DNA of 64,000 nucleotides from Sclerotiophoma versabilis (lineage: Eukaryota; Ascomycota; Dothideomycetes; Pleosporales; Didymellaceae). The DNA lies in contig JAAROD010000087.1 of the NCBI GenBank assembly GCA_012274445.1, positions 868,001 to 932,000 on the forward strand, written 5' to 3'. Both the position numbers and the translations under genes were made by a program. Of the stretch, positions 11,236 through 22,325 are shown piece by piece (the stretch's first letter is position 1; every line of letters begins with the position of its first letter). A model generated the notes under the pieces. It was not told the origin of the DNA. It did not search any database and saw only the letters and a program-made list of their open reading frames with translations.

Positions 11236-13305
11236 ATGAAGTACGTGCTTGTGTCAGGCGGTGTAATCAGCGGCGTGGGGAAGGTAAGCGCGTAGAAGAT
11301 GTAATTGTCGCTGTGCACGGCACGACTAACGCGAGCACGCAGGGCATCATAGGTAAGCCGCGGTGAAGGAGGAGCAGTGAGCGGTTCCTGCGTGCAGACA
11401 CTGACCGCCCGCGCCACAGCCTCCTCGACGGGCCTGCTGCTCAAGACCCTCGGCCTCAAGATAAGTGCCCGCGCCGCAACGCAGCCCCGGGCTTTGCTGA
11501 CCGCCCGCGCACGTCTCCTCGATCAAGATCGACCCCTACCTCAATGTCGACGCGGGGACCATGAACCCCAAGGAGTACGCTGAGCCCCGCACCCGAGGCT
11601 CTGCCGCATACTGAGCAGCGCGCAGGCACGGCGAAGTCTTCGTCCTCTCCGACGGCGGCGAAGTCGATCTCGATCTCGGCAACTACGAGCGCTACCTCAA
11701 CATCACCCTCACCCGCGACAACAACATCACCACCGGCAAGATCTACCAGCACGTCATCGAGCGCGAGCGCAAGGGCGACTATCTGGGCAAGACCGTCCAG
11801 GTCGTCCCGCACATCACCGACGCCATCCAGGAATGGGTCCAGAAGGTGGCCCGCATCCCCGTCGACGACACGGGCGAGGAGCCCGACGTGTGCATCATCG
11901 AGCTCGGCGGCACCGTCGGCGACATGGAGAGCATGCCCTTTGTCGAGGCCATGGCCCAGCTGAGGCGCCGCGCCGGCCGCGACAACTTCATGCAGATCCA
12001 CGTCTCCTACGTGCCCATCATCCACGGCGAGCAGAAGACGAAGCCCACACAGCACGCCATCAAGACGGTGCGGAGCAACGGCATGATCCCGGACCTGGTG
12101 CGCCCCCCCCCCCCCCCCCCAACCCCCCATGAGCCCGCCGGCAATGCATGCTGACCGCGTAGATTGCCTGCCGCTGCGAGCGCGAACTTGAGCCCTCGGT
12201 CATCGAGAAGCTGGCCAACTTCTGCCAGGTCGAGCCTGAGCAGGTCGTGGTCGTCAAGGACATGCCCTCCATCTACCAGGTCCCCATGCTTCTGGAGCAG
12301 CAGAAGCTGGTTCCCCTCGTCCGCCAGTTTCTCGCCCTCGACAAGGTCACCATCCCGCAGTCCATGACACAGAAGGGTGACAAGATCTGGACACAGTGGA
12401 AGCTGCTCACGGGGAGCGACACCCGCTACCACGACCCCGTGACTGTCGCCCTAGTCGGGAAATACGTCGAGCTCCAGGACTCGTATCTCTCTGTTGTCAA
12501 GTCGCTCGAACACGCGGCCATGCGTTGCAGACGCAAGCTCGACATCCGCTGGATCGACAGCGACCACCTCGAGCCCAAGATGCAGCAGAGCGATCCTGCC
12601 AAGTTCCACAACGCATGGCATGAGATTGTCAAGGCATCCGGTATCCTCGTCCCCGGTGGCTTTGGCTCGCGCGCAACAGAAGGCATGATCGCCGCCGCAA
12701 CCTGGGCCCGTGAGAACAAGAAGCCCTACCTCGGTGTATGTTTGGGCATGCAGATTGCCGTCATCGAGTACGCGCGCAATGTCTGCGGTATCAAGGACGC
12801 TACCTCGGAGGAATTCAACGGCGACGCAGCGAACAAGCTGATCATGTTCATGCCCGAGGTGGACAAGACCACCATGGGCGCCTCGATGCGTCTTGGCCTG
12901 CGACCCACCCTCTTCCAGCCCGGGTCAGAGTGGTCGAAACTCCGCGCCCTGTACGCTGGCTCAGACCAGATTCTCGAGCGCCACAGGCACAGGTACGAAG
13001 TCAACCCCAGCTACATCGACCAGCTGCAGAAGGGCGGTCTGCACTTTGTCGGCAAGGACGAGGAGGGCGTCCGTATGGAGGTTGTTGAGATCAAGGACCA
13101 CCCGTGGTTCGTCGGTGTGCAGTTCCACCCCGAGTACCTCTCACGAGTCTTGGACCCCAGCCGCCCATACCTGGGTTTCATCGCCGCTTCCGCCGGCATG
13201 CTCGACGAGATCACCCGGGACTACCAGAGCGGCGCCGCCAACGGGCTCGCCGCCGAAGGTATCGCCAACGGTGTTGCTGATTTGAAGATCAACGGCGAGT
13301 TCTAA
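11236..13305 (+). CDS. URA7: CTP synthase
   Basis: CTP synthase makes CTP from UTP, ATP and glutamine in the cytosol. Six exons (11236-11283, 11343-11352, 11420-11460, 11513-11574, 11626-12097, 12163-13305) encode 591 residues, the usual length. The protein opens MKYVLVSGGVISGVGKGIIA, then SIKIDPYLNVDAGTMNPKEH and GEVDLDLGNYERYLNITLT, the synthetase domain. The C-terminal class I glutamine amidotransferase domain has its nucleophile Cys in GVCLGMQIAV (about residue 404) and the His-Glu pair in VQFHPEYLSRV. Exon 2 has only 10 nt. Intron 3 (11461-11512) has no GT-AG solution and reads ATAAGT...GCGCAC; only its removal joins TLGLK to VSSIKIDPY in frame. Intron 5 holds an 18-C run. Confidence 0.97.
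11461..11512 (+). other. Apparent AT-AC intron (U2-like) in CTP synthase
   Basis: Exon 3 ends in codons for TLGLK and exon 4 starts with codons for VSSIKIDPY. Both are strongly conserved in CTP synthases and must be adjacent. The 52 nt between them begin ATAAGTGCCC and end CCGCGCAC. A branch-like GCTGACC lies at about 11496-11502. The 5' site is the GTAAGT consensus with G1 changed to A, and the 3' site is CAC instead of CAG. It does not resemble the U12 AT-AC consensus ATATCCTT. Confidence 0.75.
12103..12120. repeat. C18 homopolymer inside CTP synthase intron 5
   Basis: Eighteen consecutive C lie five bases after the GTGCG donor at 12098. Length errors in assembly are likely here but would not affect the protein. 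Confidence 0.9.
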
Positions 13306-13755
13306 GCGGACCGTCGACGATTAGAAGGTAAACACGACGCTAGAAACGGGGAATACAAAAAATCAGGTCTGGACATGGGGTAGCTCTATACTAGGAGCCT
13401 GGAGTTTGGGGGGTGCGCCCTTGTATCACGAAAGGAGCCTATCACGGCACAGCGTCTTGGGATGATGTATAATGATACCTTTATAAAAAAGACTGCGAAT
13501 AGACATGTACATGCAGTATACAGACAATCTTTCTCTCACTCTCATTATTCAAACCTATTCCAACGCAGCGACAACCAACAACATACGTGGATTTTAATTC
13601 ATTTGATTTATTTTTTATTTGTCGAGTTGTAAGTGAGAGCGAAAGTGAAAGTGGAAAAGTAAAAACAAAATGTAAGCAAAAAAAAAAAAAAGAAAATTTT
13701 CGTACTTCCCAAATTCACTTTGGGCACCGAAGCTTTTTTTTTTTTTTGGGTAAAT
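13306..13755. other. 3' region of CTP synthase
   Basis: AT-rich DNA with an A run near 13680-13692 and a T run near 13733-13747. It holds the CTP synthase 3' UTR. The T run directly follows the tRNA gene on the minus strand as an A run on that strand, so it is not itself an RNA polymerase III terminator for it. No protein gene is seen. Confidence 0.5.
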
Positions 13756-13861
13756 TGTCGCTTCTGTGGATCGAACACAGTACCTCCAGATATATCTCAT
13801 CATTATCATGATTATGACTGAATACTTCAGTCTGGCGCTCTCCCAAGTGAGCTAAAGCGAC
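13756..13861 (-). tRNA. tRNA-Phe: tRNA-Phe (GAA) with a 33-nt intron
   Basis: Read on the minus strand, the acceptor GTCGCTT pairs with AAGCGAC, and the discriminator base is A. The D-arm is GCTCACTTGGGAGAGC. The anticodon stem CCAGA/TCTGG encloses the loop CTGAAGA, giving anticodon GAA. The T-arm is CTGTG TTCGATC CACAG. An intron of 33 nt (13824-13792) follows position 37, the canonical place. It contains TTCAG, complementary to the anticodon-loop bases CTGAA, as expected for the precursor fold. The mature tRNA body would be 73 nt. Confidence 0.95.
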
Positions 13862-14117
13862 TGGATGCGTCAATGGTGGTTTTGATGCTTACTGATGTGA
13901 ATTGTTTGAATTAGAATAGAAATAATCTCGGAACAAAATGAGAATAAATATAAAATGGGTTGCACTTTAGTTCCTTTCCTTGCCTTCCCTTCCCCTCCAT
14001 AGTAGAGTGGGGCTGGTGTGTGGGATGGGTGGATTCAACTATGCTAGACTATCATGTACTTGCTGTCTGACTGCTCTTGATGGGCATTTACTTTCTCAAC
14101 GCCTCTGCGACTGGCTC

Positions 14118-15309
14118 TCAACGTCTCTTCTTCAGCCAGACCTTCAGGAACTCAATCTTGTCGCCGACGTCAAGGCCTACTCTCTTCACTCTCCCCAGCC
14201 TTGCTAGATCCTCTGCGACACGGTCCAGAACCTTCTGCTCCTGGGCGCTTGGCTCACCCTCTGTCGCGCCTGTTGTGATGTCCATGCCTGTCTCCCTTCC
14301 GAGCCTTTCGTTTGCGCCGTTACGAAAGTCCGCTGCATCGAAGATGTTGTGGTCGTACCCGGAGCCGATGGCTTTCTCGGACTTCCTGACCGGGGAGTCG
14401 ATGCTAGGGCTGTTGTAGACTCGCATTGCGATACGGACGCGCATTTGGTGCGAAGGCTTGGAAAGGAGCTGGTACAGCCAGCTAACATACCCACCGCTGA
14501 CGGGGGTTGTGACGTCTTGTGGAGTGTAGCGCAAGTTGACAGGAAAGATCTTCGTGTCACCCTTTGCGCTCAATAAGCTTGGGCTCAAGGGCAGGATGCC
14601 ACGGCCGTTTGTTGTTGTGCATTCTGGGAATACGCAGATGATACTCTTGGGGTTCGCCTCCACAAGGGAGGCGAGAGTGACGAGCTTGGAATCATCCTGA
14701 GGGACGATAGCAGGAGAGGCGAATGCAAGGAGGATTGCGCGGAGCAGTGTGATGCGCTCCACTCTGCGGCTGTTGGGGTATGAGCGCGTGAAGATCGGTT
14801 GGAAGATCCCAGCGAGGTAGAGGGGGTCGAGAGGAGAGGTGAACGAGGAAGCGATGATAGTGCCGGCTTTGGGGAGGTGCTCCTTTGCTGCTGAGATCTG
14901 TCTGTGTATATTCTATTAGCTCTTGTGCTTCCCAGCAGCTTTCGTACAGTCTGCCTCGAAGGGAAACACGTACCCGCGCTTCACACCGTCGACCTGAAAA
15001 TCAACCCACCACACTCCAGTCACACCTAGCAGCGCCCAAAGCACTATATACTTGATTGTGCCGCCAACGGGTAGCCACTCAATAATGCCGAAGTAGAGGA
15101 TGGCGAGCGAGGCGACGAAGGGTATGCGGCAGAGGAACAGGAAGGTATAAATCGGTGTCCAAACGATGCTTACTGGCGGAGGGGGAACAGGTAGGAAGGG
15201 CGCTATGGCCGTGCCTGCATATCGCTATCAGCTCGTGCACATCGGCATGATGCAGTGATGTCTGTTTGAGGTGCGCACCTTTGTCGCGGAACTGGCTGTA
15301 TCTCTCCAT
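14118..15309 (-). CDS. LOA1: Vps66/Loa1-like lysophospholipid acyltransferase
   Basis: Three exons (15309-15279, 15214-14974, 14901-14118) encode 351 residues. The N-terminal half has two likely membrane segments, around PIYTFLFLCRIPFVASLAIL and YIVLWALLGVTGVWWV. The acyltransferase fold follows: motif I reads ASSFTSPLDPLYLAGI and motif III reads VFPECTTTNGRGILPLSP. This order and the TTNG motif match yeast Vps66/Loa1, an oleoyl-CoA:lysophosphatidate acyltransferase active in lipid-droplet triacylglycerol formation. The usual catalytic His of HX4D is not visible in motif I (TSPLD context). I believe this degeneracy is shared by the Vps66 group, from memory. The final third is a polar tail ending KVWLKKRR. 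It is probably an ER or lipid-droplet enzyme. Confidence 0.82.
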
Positions 15310-16154
15310 TGCTTGGTATGCTCACGAGAGACGCGGTGCTACCGTTCCATGAATTTTGCCGGCGAGGGTCGTGCTTCGCGCAATTCGGAAGCAGGCGAGG
15401 CAAGCTTATATGATTACAAAGGCTTGTAATCCTCAGCTCCCTATTTCTGACAGCTGCAGTCGTGGCAACATAAACAGCTAGTTGTGTGGGTAAGTTTGGG
15501 TAGCTTCACGCGGGGATGACAGATGAGTGGTTGGCCTGTGCGAATTGTGTAGACATGTGGCATGTGAACCGCCAAGAACTTGGTACTACAAACGTCATGG
15601 CCAGGCGAGAGCTGTGGTAAATTCCAGGTTTCACTCTTAGTCTGCAGGTCGAAAAGCTTGCTTCTACTAGATGCATGTAATTTTGAGAAGCTGCTCTACA
15701 TGCCAAGTTCACCCATGGTCAACAGGAGAGTAGCGAGGAAACATTGATGCAGCCCGCCGAAATGCTGTATGAGAGTCAAGGAAAAGCTAGGTACAAAGGA
15801 GATGGTATTCGACAGTGACGCTTAGAGCGTGTACATCGGGGGGAGGGGGAGGGGTATGTATGAATAAACCAGTATTAGTGTTTCTTTTCCCAAACTTTGA
15901 ATCATTCCAACACCGATGCCTGTCCTAGATTTTTGCGTAGAAGGGGTATTCGAATCGCTACGGACAAGCCTTGAAGTGCAGCCACTGGTGAGGTGGTGGA
16001 TTGCATCGGCAACCACTAAGGCTGTCCCACTCAGATTGTCTCGTATGCTGATTACAAGACTGATTACAAAGTACAAGCTTCAGATCGAAGGCGACGGGAA
16101 AATTATGTCAGGCAGTAAAACAGGGTATGCGCAAGGGGTATTCATCGTCTCCGC
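15310..16154. other. Spacer between LOA1-like and PSR1-like genes
   Basis: The two neighbours are both on the minus strand, so this is the upstream region of the acyltransferase and the 3' side of the phosphatase gene. A purine-rich GGGGGAGGGGGAGGGG patch lies near 15838-15853. No gene is seen. Confidence 0.5.
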
Positions 16155-18062
16155 TTACAAAGCAACATCGAGCACCAAACTGACATCGCTGACTTGATCG
16201 CCAGCAAGGTCTTCGAGTACGGGTATCAGGTCGAGGAGTTCGTTATCGTGGGCATCAGAGAACCAGCTGCTGATCGGAACGGCGTGTTGCGGGTGGAAGA
16301 TGTACGAGGTTGGCGAGTTGTCGATAATGATGGTGTCCTTTAGGTCTCGACCGATTTGCGAGAGATCCTTGAAAATATGTTAGTGCAGGTTAGAGCAGGA
16401 GCACAAGGGGTAACGTACCTTGACATAGTTGCCTTGGTGGTTGTAACAGCTCTCGCGGAAGAGTCTGTGGTGTACAACGCCGTGGATGTCAAGCTGGTCG
16501 AGTAGCGGGTCACCGTACTGCGCTTGTTAGCTTTCGCGCTTCGGTGTAAGATGTGAGACATACTTTTGAAACGGATGCGGTAAACACGACAACCTCATAT
16601 AGCTCGCCGACCCTCTTCATAAACTGATCGACGCCTGGACGCTTGATCACATACACGTTGTGGTACTGGCCCTCGATCTCAACAGGGATGGTAAAGTCAG
16701 CCTGATGCAGTATCTATGTGGATGTTAGTAGCGGAACTAAAACACGAAAATCGGCTCAAGCGTACCTTGAAGCTGCTGTGGACCAACGTCTCATCAAGAT
16801 CGAGAACTAAGCACTTCTTGCCCTTGAATCTGGGCTCAATTGGGCCCAAAAGGTACTTTTGTGGCTCCGAAGTCTCGGACAGGTCTGATGTTTGTTTCTG
16901 AATGGCATCCTGTCTCTGTTCGAGCGGCGGCGGCGGAGGAAGATCCACCTTGTGCTGTTCGTTTGTTGCAACGGCGTCATCCAGAGCTTCGCCTTCCTGG
17001 TGCACGTCGTGAGTGGACAGTGGGACATCTTTCATCTCGATATCAGCATCCAGGGCTTTCTGCTCCTCAGTCTGGTCCTCGATGATCCTTTGCTGCTCTT
17101 CTGAAGGTCTGCCGACGACAGGGGTAGTGCCAGGCGTAGGGGTCTGAACATTGATCGCGGGGTGATCGGTCTGCAGAAGACCAGGCTGGACGGGTACCGG
17201 GGGAAGAGCTGGCTCTGAAGCCTGCTGTCGCTTGGACGAGCTTCTTGTCACAATCTGGGGTGGGCCGTCGTGGGAGGGTCTGGCGGGCTCAACAGTGCCA
17301 TCACCACCAGACCTGGACTTCTCGACGGCACCTGGACCGAATGTCTCCGTGGGTGCCTTCTCGTCAACGGGCTCCTTCGAGTCGGCCGTGCTCGACTCAG
17401 CAGCAGCAACCGGGTACTGCTTCCTGACGGGCGTCGATTGCGAGGTGCGGCCCTCGGGGATTTTCTCAGCCCGCTTGACGTTCTCCAGGGGTGTGCCCTC
17501 TTCCCGAACTTCCTTTGGCGCGAAGCATGGGAGGCATGAGAGCAAGCCACCCGTCTTGCGCGCCTTGCTTCTTGTCGAGCCCTCACGGTGGGCGGCGGGG
17601 GTGGCGGGCGAGAGGGCTGCCTGGGCGGTCTTGTCGGGGTGGTTGGTCGGCTGTCCAGAGCGCCTGCTGCTCGCAGTGCTGGCTGCCCTGCGCTTGCCCA
17701 TGAAGCTGCGCTTCGAGTGCTTCGAACCCTTTCCAATGCTCTCGGCGTCTGCGGCAGTGACTCCGCTCAGGCCGGTCCCGGAGGGCGTCTGTGCATCGTT
17801 TGCATGCGAGGGCACGTCCAGCAGGGGCTGCTTGCCTTCGGCGGCAGGGGAGGTCCGCGGCAGGACGACGGTGTGGGAGCCTGGCGTCGTGGTTAGCATC
17901 GTGGTTGGCATCGTGCGCTCGCACTGCGCAGCTGCAGCAGTGCTGGTGCATCCACGGGTGGCGTGACGTACCGTCGGCGTTGAGCTGGGCGGCACCCAGG
18001 CCTGCGGCGGGCTGCTCGGTCGACGATGCGCCGGTAGCTGACAGGGTCGGGTCGGTGCTCAT
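16155..18062 (-). CDS. PSR1: Psr1/Nem1-superfamily HAD protein phosphatase
   Basis: Five exons (18062-17972, 17880-16766, 16713-16564, 16517-16419, 16367-16155) encode 555 residues. The C-terminal FCP/NLI-interacting-factor domain carries the HAD nucleophile motif KKCLVLDLDETLVHSSFK (about residue 390), then VIKRPGVDQFMKRVGELYEV, VVFTASVSKYGDPLLDQLD and IIIDNSPTSYIFHPQHAVP. This is the catalytic domain of Psr1/Psr2-type phosphatases, which act with Whi2 in stress signalling at the plasma membrane in yeast. The first roughly 350 residues are low-complexity Pro/Ser/Thr with a Cys pair in GGLLSCLPCFAP; this could be a lipid-modification or anchoring site, which is inference. Introns are 49-91 nt with good consensus. 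Scp1-type small CTD phosphatase is the alternative name for the same domain. Confidence 0.9.
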
Positions 18063-20428
18063 GGCTGCGCGTCAGGAGCCGCAGACGGGCAACGCGCAAT
18101 TAGCAGTGAGACGTGGTGATGGGCGGTGGACGGCGGGCGGCAGACGGGGACGGCGTCGGCGACTGCTGGCGTTGTCGCGTGGAGCGGTGGCCGCGTGGGT
18201 GAGGGTGTGGGTGTGGGTGTGGTGTGGGTGGTAGCTGACGTTGGCCCGTCGACCAAGCTCCGCCAGTCGCTGCTTCCTGTTCGGGCAATTGGCAGTCTGG
18301 CAGTCACAGCACAGCTGTCGGGAGGCGCACGAGATGGAATGAGCGGACGCGGCGTCGCGATGGGGGAGAGACGGTCGTCGAGGTGCGCGCGAGAGAGCGA
18401 GAGAGGCGGCGTAGGGAGCTACCAGGCCAGGGCCGGTGCTTGGGATGAGGCTGGTTCGCTAACGCGGGCGGAAATGAGACGCCGTCTTTCACCGTCATCA
18501 AGCGCCAATACTCCACTCAACGAATTGCCTGTCTGGCTGCGGCACCGTCACGCCCGCCAGCTGCGCTGCCGCTGCCTTTGCGCGTGCGCCGCTCGACGGC
18601 CGTGGAATGCAGCAGCGCGTGTCCCAGTCGCAGCTGGCCTGCTCTGGCTGCTGTCGCTGGCGCTGTGCCGCCGCCCACCCCGGCACAGGGGCCTCTTGTG
18701 GAGAGTCCATGTCGGCGTGCCTCTAGCACCATCTGGTGCTAGCCCGCGCGGTCGCTGCTGAGCGGCCCAGGCCCCAAGCCTGCCCTCCCTCCTGCACTCC
18801 AGCTGCTGCGGCGGGCTACCGTTCTGCTATGGCTGCCATCGCGCCGTCCAGTCGCATGCCCGCCCTCGTCCTTCGGACAGGAGCCGGCCGCGTCCAGGGA
18901 ATGTGCAGGAGAGAAGCACATCCCTGGCCTGAGCTGCCCTCGAGCCTGAGCGTCACGGCCTCCAGCCTTGGAAGTGCCGGCCCTCGCTCAGTGCTAGCTA
19001 CGCAGTAGACCTCAGCCTCGAGCCCTCGAGCCCTGCATGCCACTCCTTGGGCCCCTTCACCTCTGCAACCGACCACCTGGCCGAGCTAGCCTCACAGCTA
19101 AGCGCCGTCGCACGGGAGGAGCATCGCAGCTGCAGCCTATCGCGGCCCACCTCAGCTGTGAGACCAGATGCACTTCTGCCGCCACACCCTGGGTCCGTAT
19201 TCAACCATGGTCCTGTCATCCTTCAAGCGGACCTTGCAGCATGTGTGGGTCGATTCCTACAGAGCTTCCTGTTCACCGACAGAGCGCCCGGATTGTATCC
19301 AACGCTGCTCCATGCAAGCTGTCACATGCCAGATCGTGTCCTGCCTTCTACGCTGTGACAAACAAAGTGCAGCATCCCAACGGCCCGTCGCACGTCGAGA
19401 TCATCCCGTGCCGATCTGCATCTTTGCAGACGTCCATTCCTTGTCAAATCATCACATGGTCTCTTTTCTGGAGAACTGAGGGTGTCCTGCACCGAAGATC
19501 AAGGCCCAATCCGCCACAGACTGCGGGGTGGCTGGGTGGCTCCGCAATGCTGTGCTTTAGGCTGCTTCCAGAGACGCTTTCTCAACGGGAAGAAGCAAAG
19601 GCGCGCAATGGTGCCGGCAGATGACCGTTCAATGCTTTACAGATACAGTATCCGATCCGACCGTGACAAGCTCCAGGACGGCTAAAAGCAATTGTCAGAG
19701 CCCTTGTACCACCTTCTGGAAGGTAGCCAAAAACAAAAAGATCAACTTGACAGGCAGAACTCAGACCGGCTCTACCCTAGAGGTACTCCTAGCTGCTCTG
19801 TCTGGCTAAACCCGTTGATCTCCTCGGTTTGCGAGTGCATTGATGATGATGGTCGCAGGAAGTCAATACACATCATGCCCAGACTGGACTGCCTCATTGC
19901 TGTGTGTTTTACTGCAAAGGTACACGTCCGTATCGAGATACACGCACAGTGTCTGAAGCTCCAAGTCCACGCGAGATTCGAATAATACACACAATCAGCC
20001 TCTGGCAGGTAGTCCAGCCAGATTTGGCCAATTCTTGTAAACTTCAACGAAGGTCAAAGACGAGCAGTTGTTGGAAGTACCTGCAGTAGCTGCTCGGACA
20101 CATGGGGAATTCTAAAAGCTTCGCGTGATAGAGAAAAGTCAGTGTTTGTCATCCAGAGTCTATGAGAAGCAGGTCATGGCATAGTATCGATCAACCTAGA
20201 CTCCTTGTGACGAATGCGGTAGAGTGTCAGTGCGTGAAAGTCGACTGTCACCCCGCAAGGCTGGAGACCCTTGCTCTTACCTAGCTCAAGCTAAGCTTTC
20301 TGCTATGTGACTTCTGCATTCATTGCATCACTCCCATTGTTGCACACTCCACTATAGCACTGCGCAGCGATTTCTAGCAGTTGCACTCAGTGAATTCACT
20401 CCCTTCACTTATCCTCACACAGTTCACG
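18063..20428. other. 2.4 kb spacer between PSR1-like and SDS22
   Basis: The genes are divergent, so both promoters lie here. The left part is GC-rich with a GTGGGTGTGGGT repeat (about 18193-18231). Many frames are open by composition only, such as 18126-18761 and 19037-19624 on the plus strand. No family motif or credible spliced gene was found. Confidence 0.5.
18193..18231. repeat. GTGTGGGT simple repeat
   Basis: A G/T-rich tract of GTGGGTGTGG-type units is read directly. It lies upstream of the phosphatase gene start. Confidence 0.8.
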
Positions 20429-21674
20429 ATGGCTGAGCCAAATGTTGCCCCGCACGTCGAGGTTGACCCCGCCACGACGGGCACCGTCGCGACTCATGAG
20501 GAGGGCAAAGACGAGCACGATAGACCACGAGACAGCAAGGGTTGGGATGGCAAACTGAGGGTGGACAAGTCGGTTGTGGTGAAATATCCAGCAGACCCAA
20601 ACGCCGAAGTGCAGAGCGACGTAGAGGAGTCGGAGGATGAAGGGCCACCGCCTGACGAGATTCAGGCCGACGAGGACCTCTTGGACGACGTTCCGGATGA
20701 TGAAGACGAAATTGAATTAGTGCACTGCAAGATCGGGGACATGTCGAAACTGAGGTTGGAACGATTCAAACAGATGAAGGTACTTTCAGCCGCTCTGGCG
20801 TCAACGTGCATTTGCTAACAGCTGTAGCGTCTCTGTCTACGACAAAATCGGATACAAACAATCGAGATACCGACCGACGCGGCCGCAACGTTGACCGAAA
20901 TCGATCTTTACGACAACCTCATCTCGCACGTCAAAGGCTTCGAGGCGTTCACTGAACTTACTTCGCTCGACCTCTCGTTCAACAAGATCAAACACATCAA
21001 GCGCTTAGATCATCTGAAGAAACTCAAGGATCTCTACTTTGTGCAGAATAAGATCAGCACGATTGAGAACCTAGATGGCCTGACCAACTTGCGACAAATC
21101 GAGCTGGGCGCTAACAGGGTACGCGAAATTCAGAATCTGGAGACACTCACCGGTTTGGAGGAGCTGTGGTTGGGTAAGAACAAGATCACAGAGATCAAGG
21201 GTCTCGATACTCTCACCAACCTCAAGATTCTGTCCATTCAGTCGAATCGTCTACGTACGATATCGGGCCTTGACAAGCTTGTCAACCTGGAAGAGTTACA
21301 CATCTCACACAACCTGCTGACTTCGCTGGACGGCCTGGAACACAACACTAACCTGCAGGTCATTGATATCAGCTCAAATCCTATCGAACATCTCTCCGGG
21401 TTGAAAACTCTTACGCACCTGACAGAATTCTGGGCATCCAATTGCAAAATTAGTAGCTTCGCTGAGGTTGAGAATGAGCTCAAAGATAAGGAAGAGCTGG
21501 AGACTGTGTACTTCGAAGGCAACCCACTCCAAAGAGCGCAACCAGCCCTTTACCGTAACAAAGTACGTTTGGCTTTGCCACAGATCAAGCAGATCGATGC
21601 TAGTAAGTTCTTAAAATTCGTGGTGATTGGTACCGTCCACTAACGCCAAGGCAGCATATGTAAAGCAAGTGTAG
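20429..21674 (+). CDS. sds22: Sds22, leucine-rich PP1 regulatory subunit
   Basis: Three exons (20429-20779, 20828-21602, 21655-21674) encode 381 residues. An acidic, disordered N-terminus (about 110 residues) precedes a regular array of SDS22-type leucine-rich repeats of about 22 residues. Examples are LTSLDLSFNKIKHIKRLDHL, LKDLYFVQNKISTIENLDGL and LEELWLGKNKITEIKGLDTL. The LRR cap ends VRLALPQIKQIDATYVKQV. Sds22 binds the catalytic subunit of protein phosphatase 1 and helps its biogenesis and nuclear and mitotic functions. The last exon carries only six codons and the stop, but its splice (GTAAGT, branch CACTAACG, GGCAG) is strong and restores the conserved IDATYV ending. The start ATG is preceded by a purine-poor leader with no upstream in-frame ATG in good context except at 20381. 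Confidence 0.95.
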
Positions 21675-22325
21675 TACACGCAAAACGAGATTGGGGAAAC
21701 AAAGGGCTTCATATGTGAAGTGGAAGAAGAGATGAAGCTCAAGGAAAAGCAGCTTGTAGAAGCAAGCAGCACACTGAGCATTGGGGGCAAGGTCACTTAT
21801 CGGTTTGACCTCATTGTAGACCTTATTTAATTTTCTCATGATACTGAATTTGCGTGGCGCAGGAGTCGGCATATGCATATGCATAGCAAGGCGTTGGAAA
21901 GGCAAGCTTACTAGTATGGTTTCTGAGTATTGAGACACCATACAAACGCATTGTCTCTGAATCAATTTGGTTTTTGCTTGCTATTTGTCCTTGCTACAGA
22001 CACCGCCGTTCCACACCATATGAGATGAATATCGTGGCCCCTCAGAGCTTCAGGCTTCCATCAACCGGTATCTAAACGAGCACTCTGCTTATTTTGGCAG
22101 GGACGCGCAACGCGCGCTGATGCGACCAACGCGAGGCGTGGCGCTAGCGTGACAGGGGTCCTGTTGTTTACTATTTTGGCTTGGCAGAGTTTCGCCGACA
22201 ACCCAAGGACGCCAGAACAACACCATCCTCAACCACGCGCTTGCGTTTTTGGCTGTGACGTAGCATGCTTAGGTGGCATTGTTCGCTCTTTTACTGCTAA
22301 CGGGATAAGACAATACAGACTCGGA
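21675..22325. other. Spacer between SDS22 and kinesin-14
   Basis: This holds the SDS22 3' UTR and the kinesin promoter on the same strand. GGTGCCAACGCGAGGCGT-like GC-rich DNA near 22100-22150 may belong to the promoter. No gene is seen. Confidence 0.5.

Noticed and set aside
11461..11512. U12-type (minor spliceosome) intron
   Set aside because: The 5' site is ATAAGT rather than ATATCCTT and there is no TCCTTAAC-like branch, so a U2-type AT-AC intron fits better.
11456..12130. A 224-codon open frame antisense to CTP synthase
   Set aside because: Repetitive Val/Asp/Gly/Leu composition typical of the reverse of GC-rich coding DNA; the plus strand is clearly coding.
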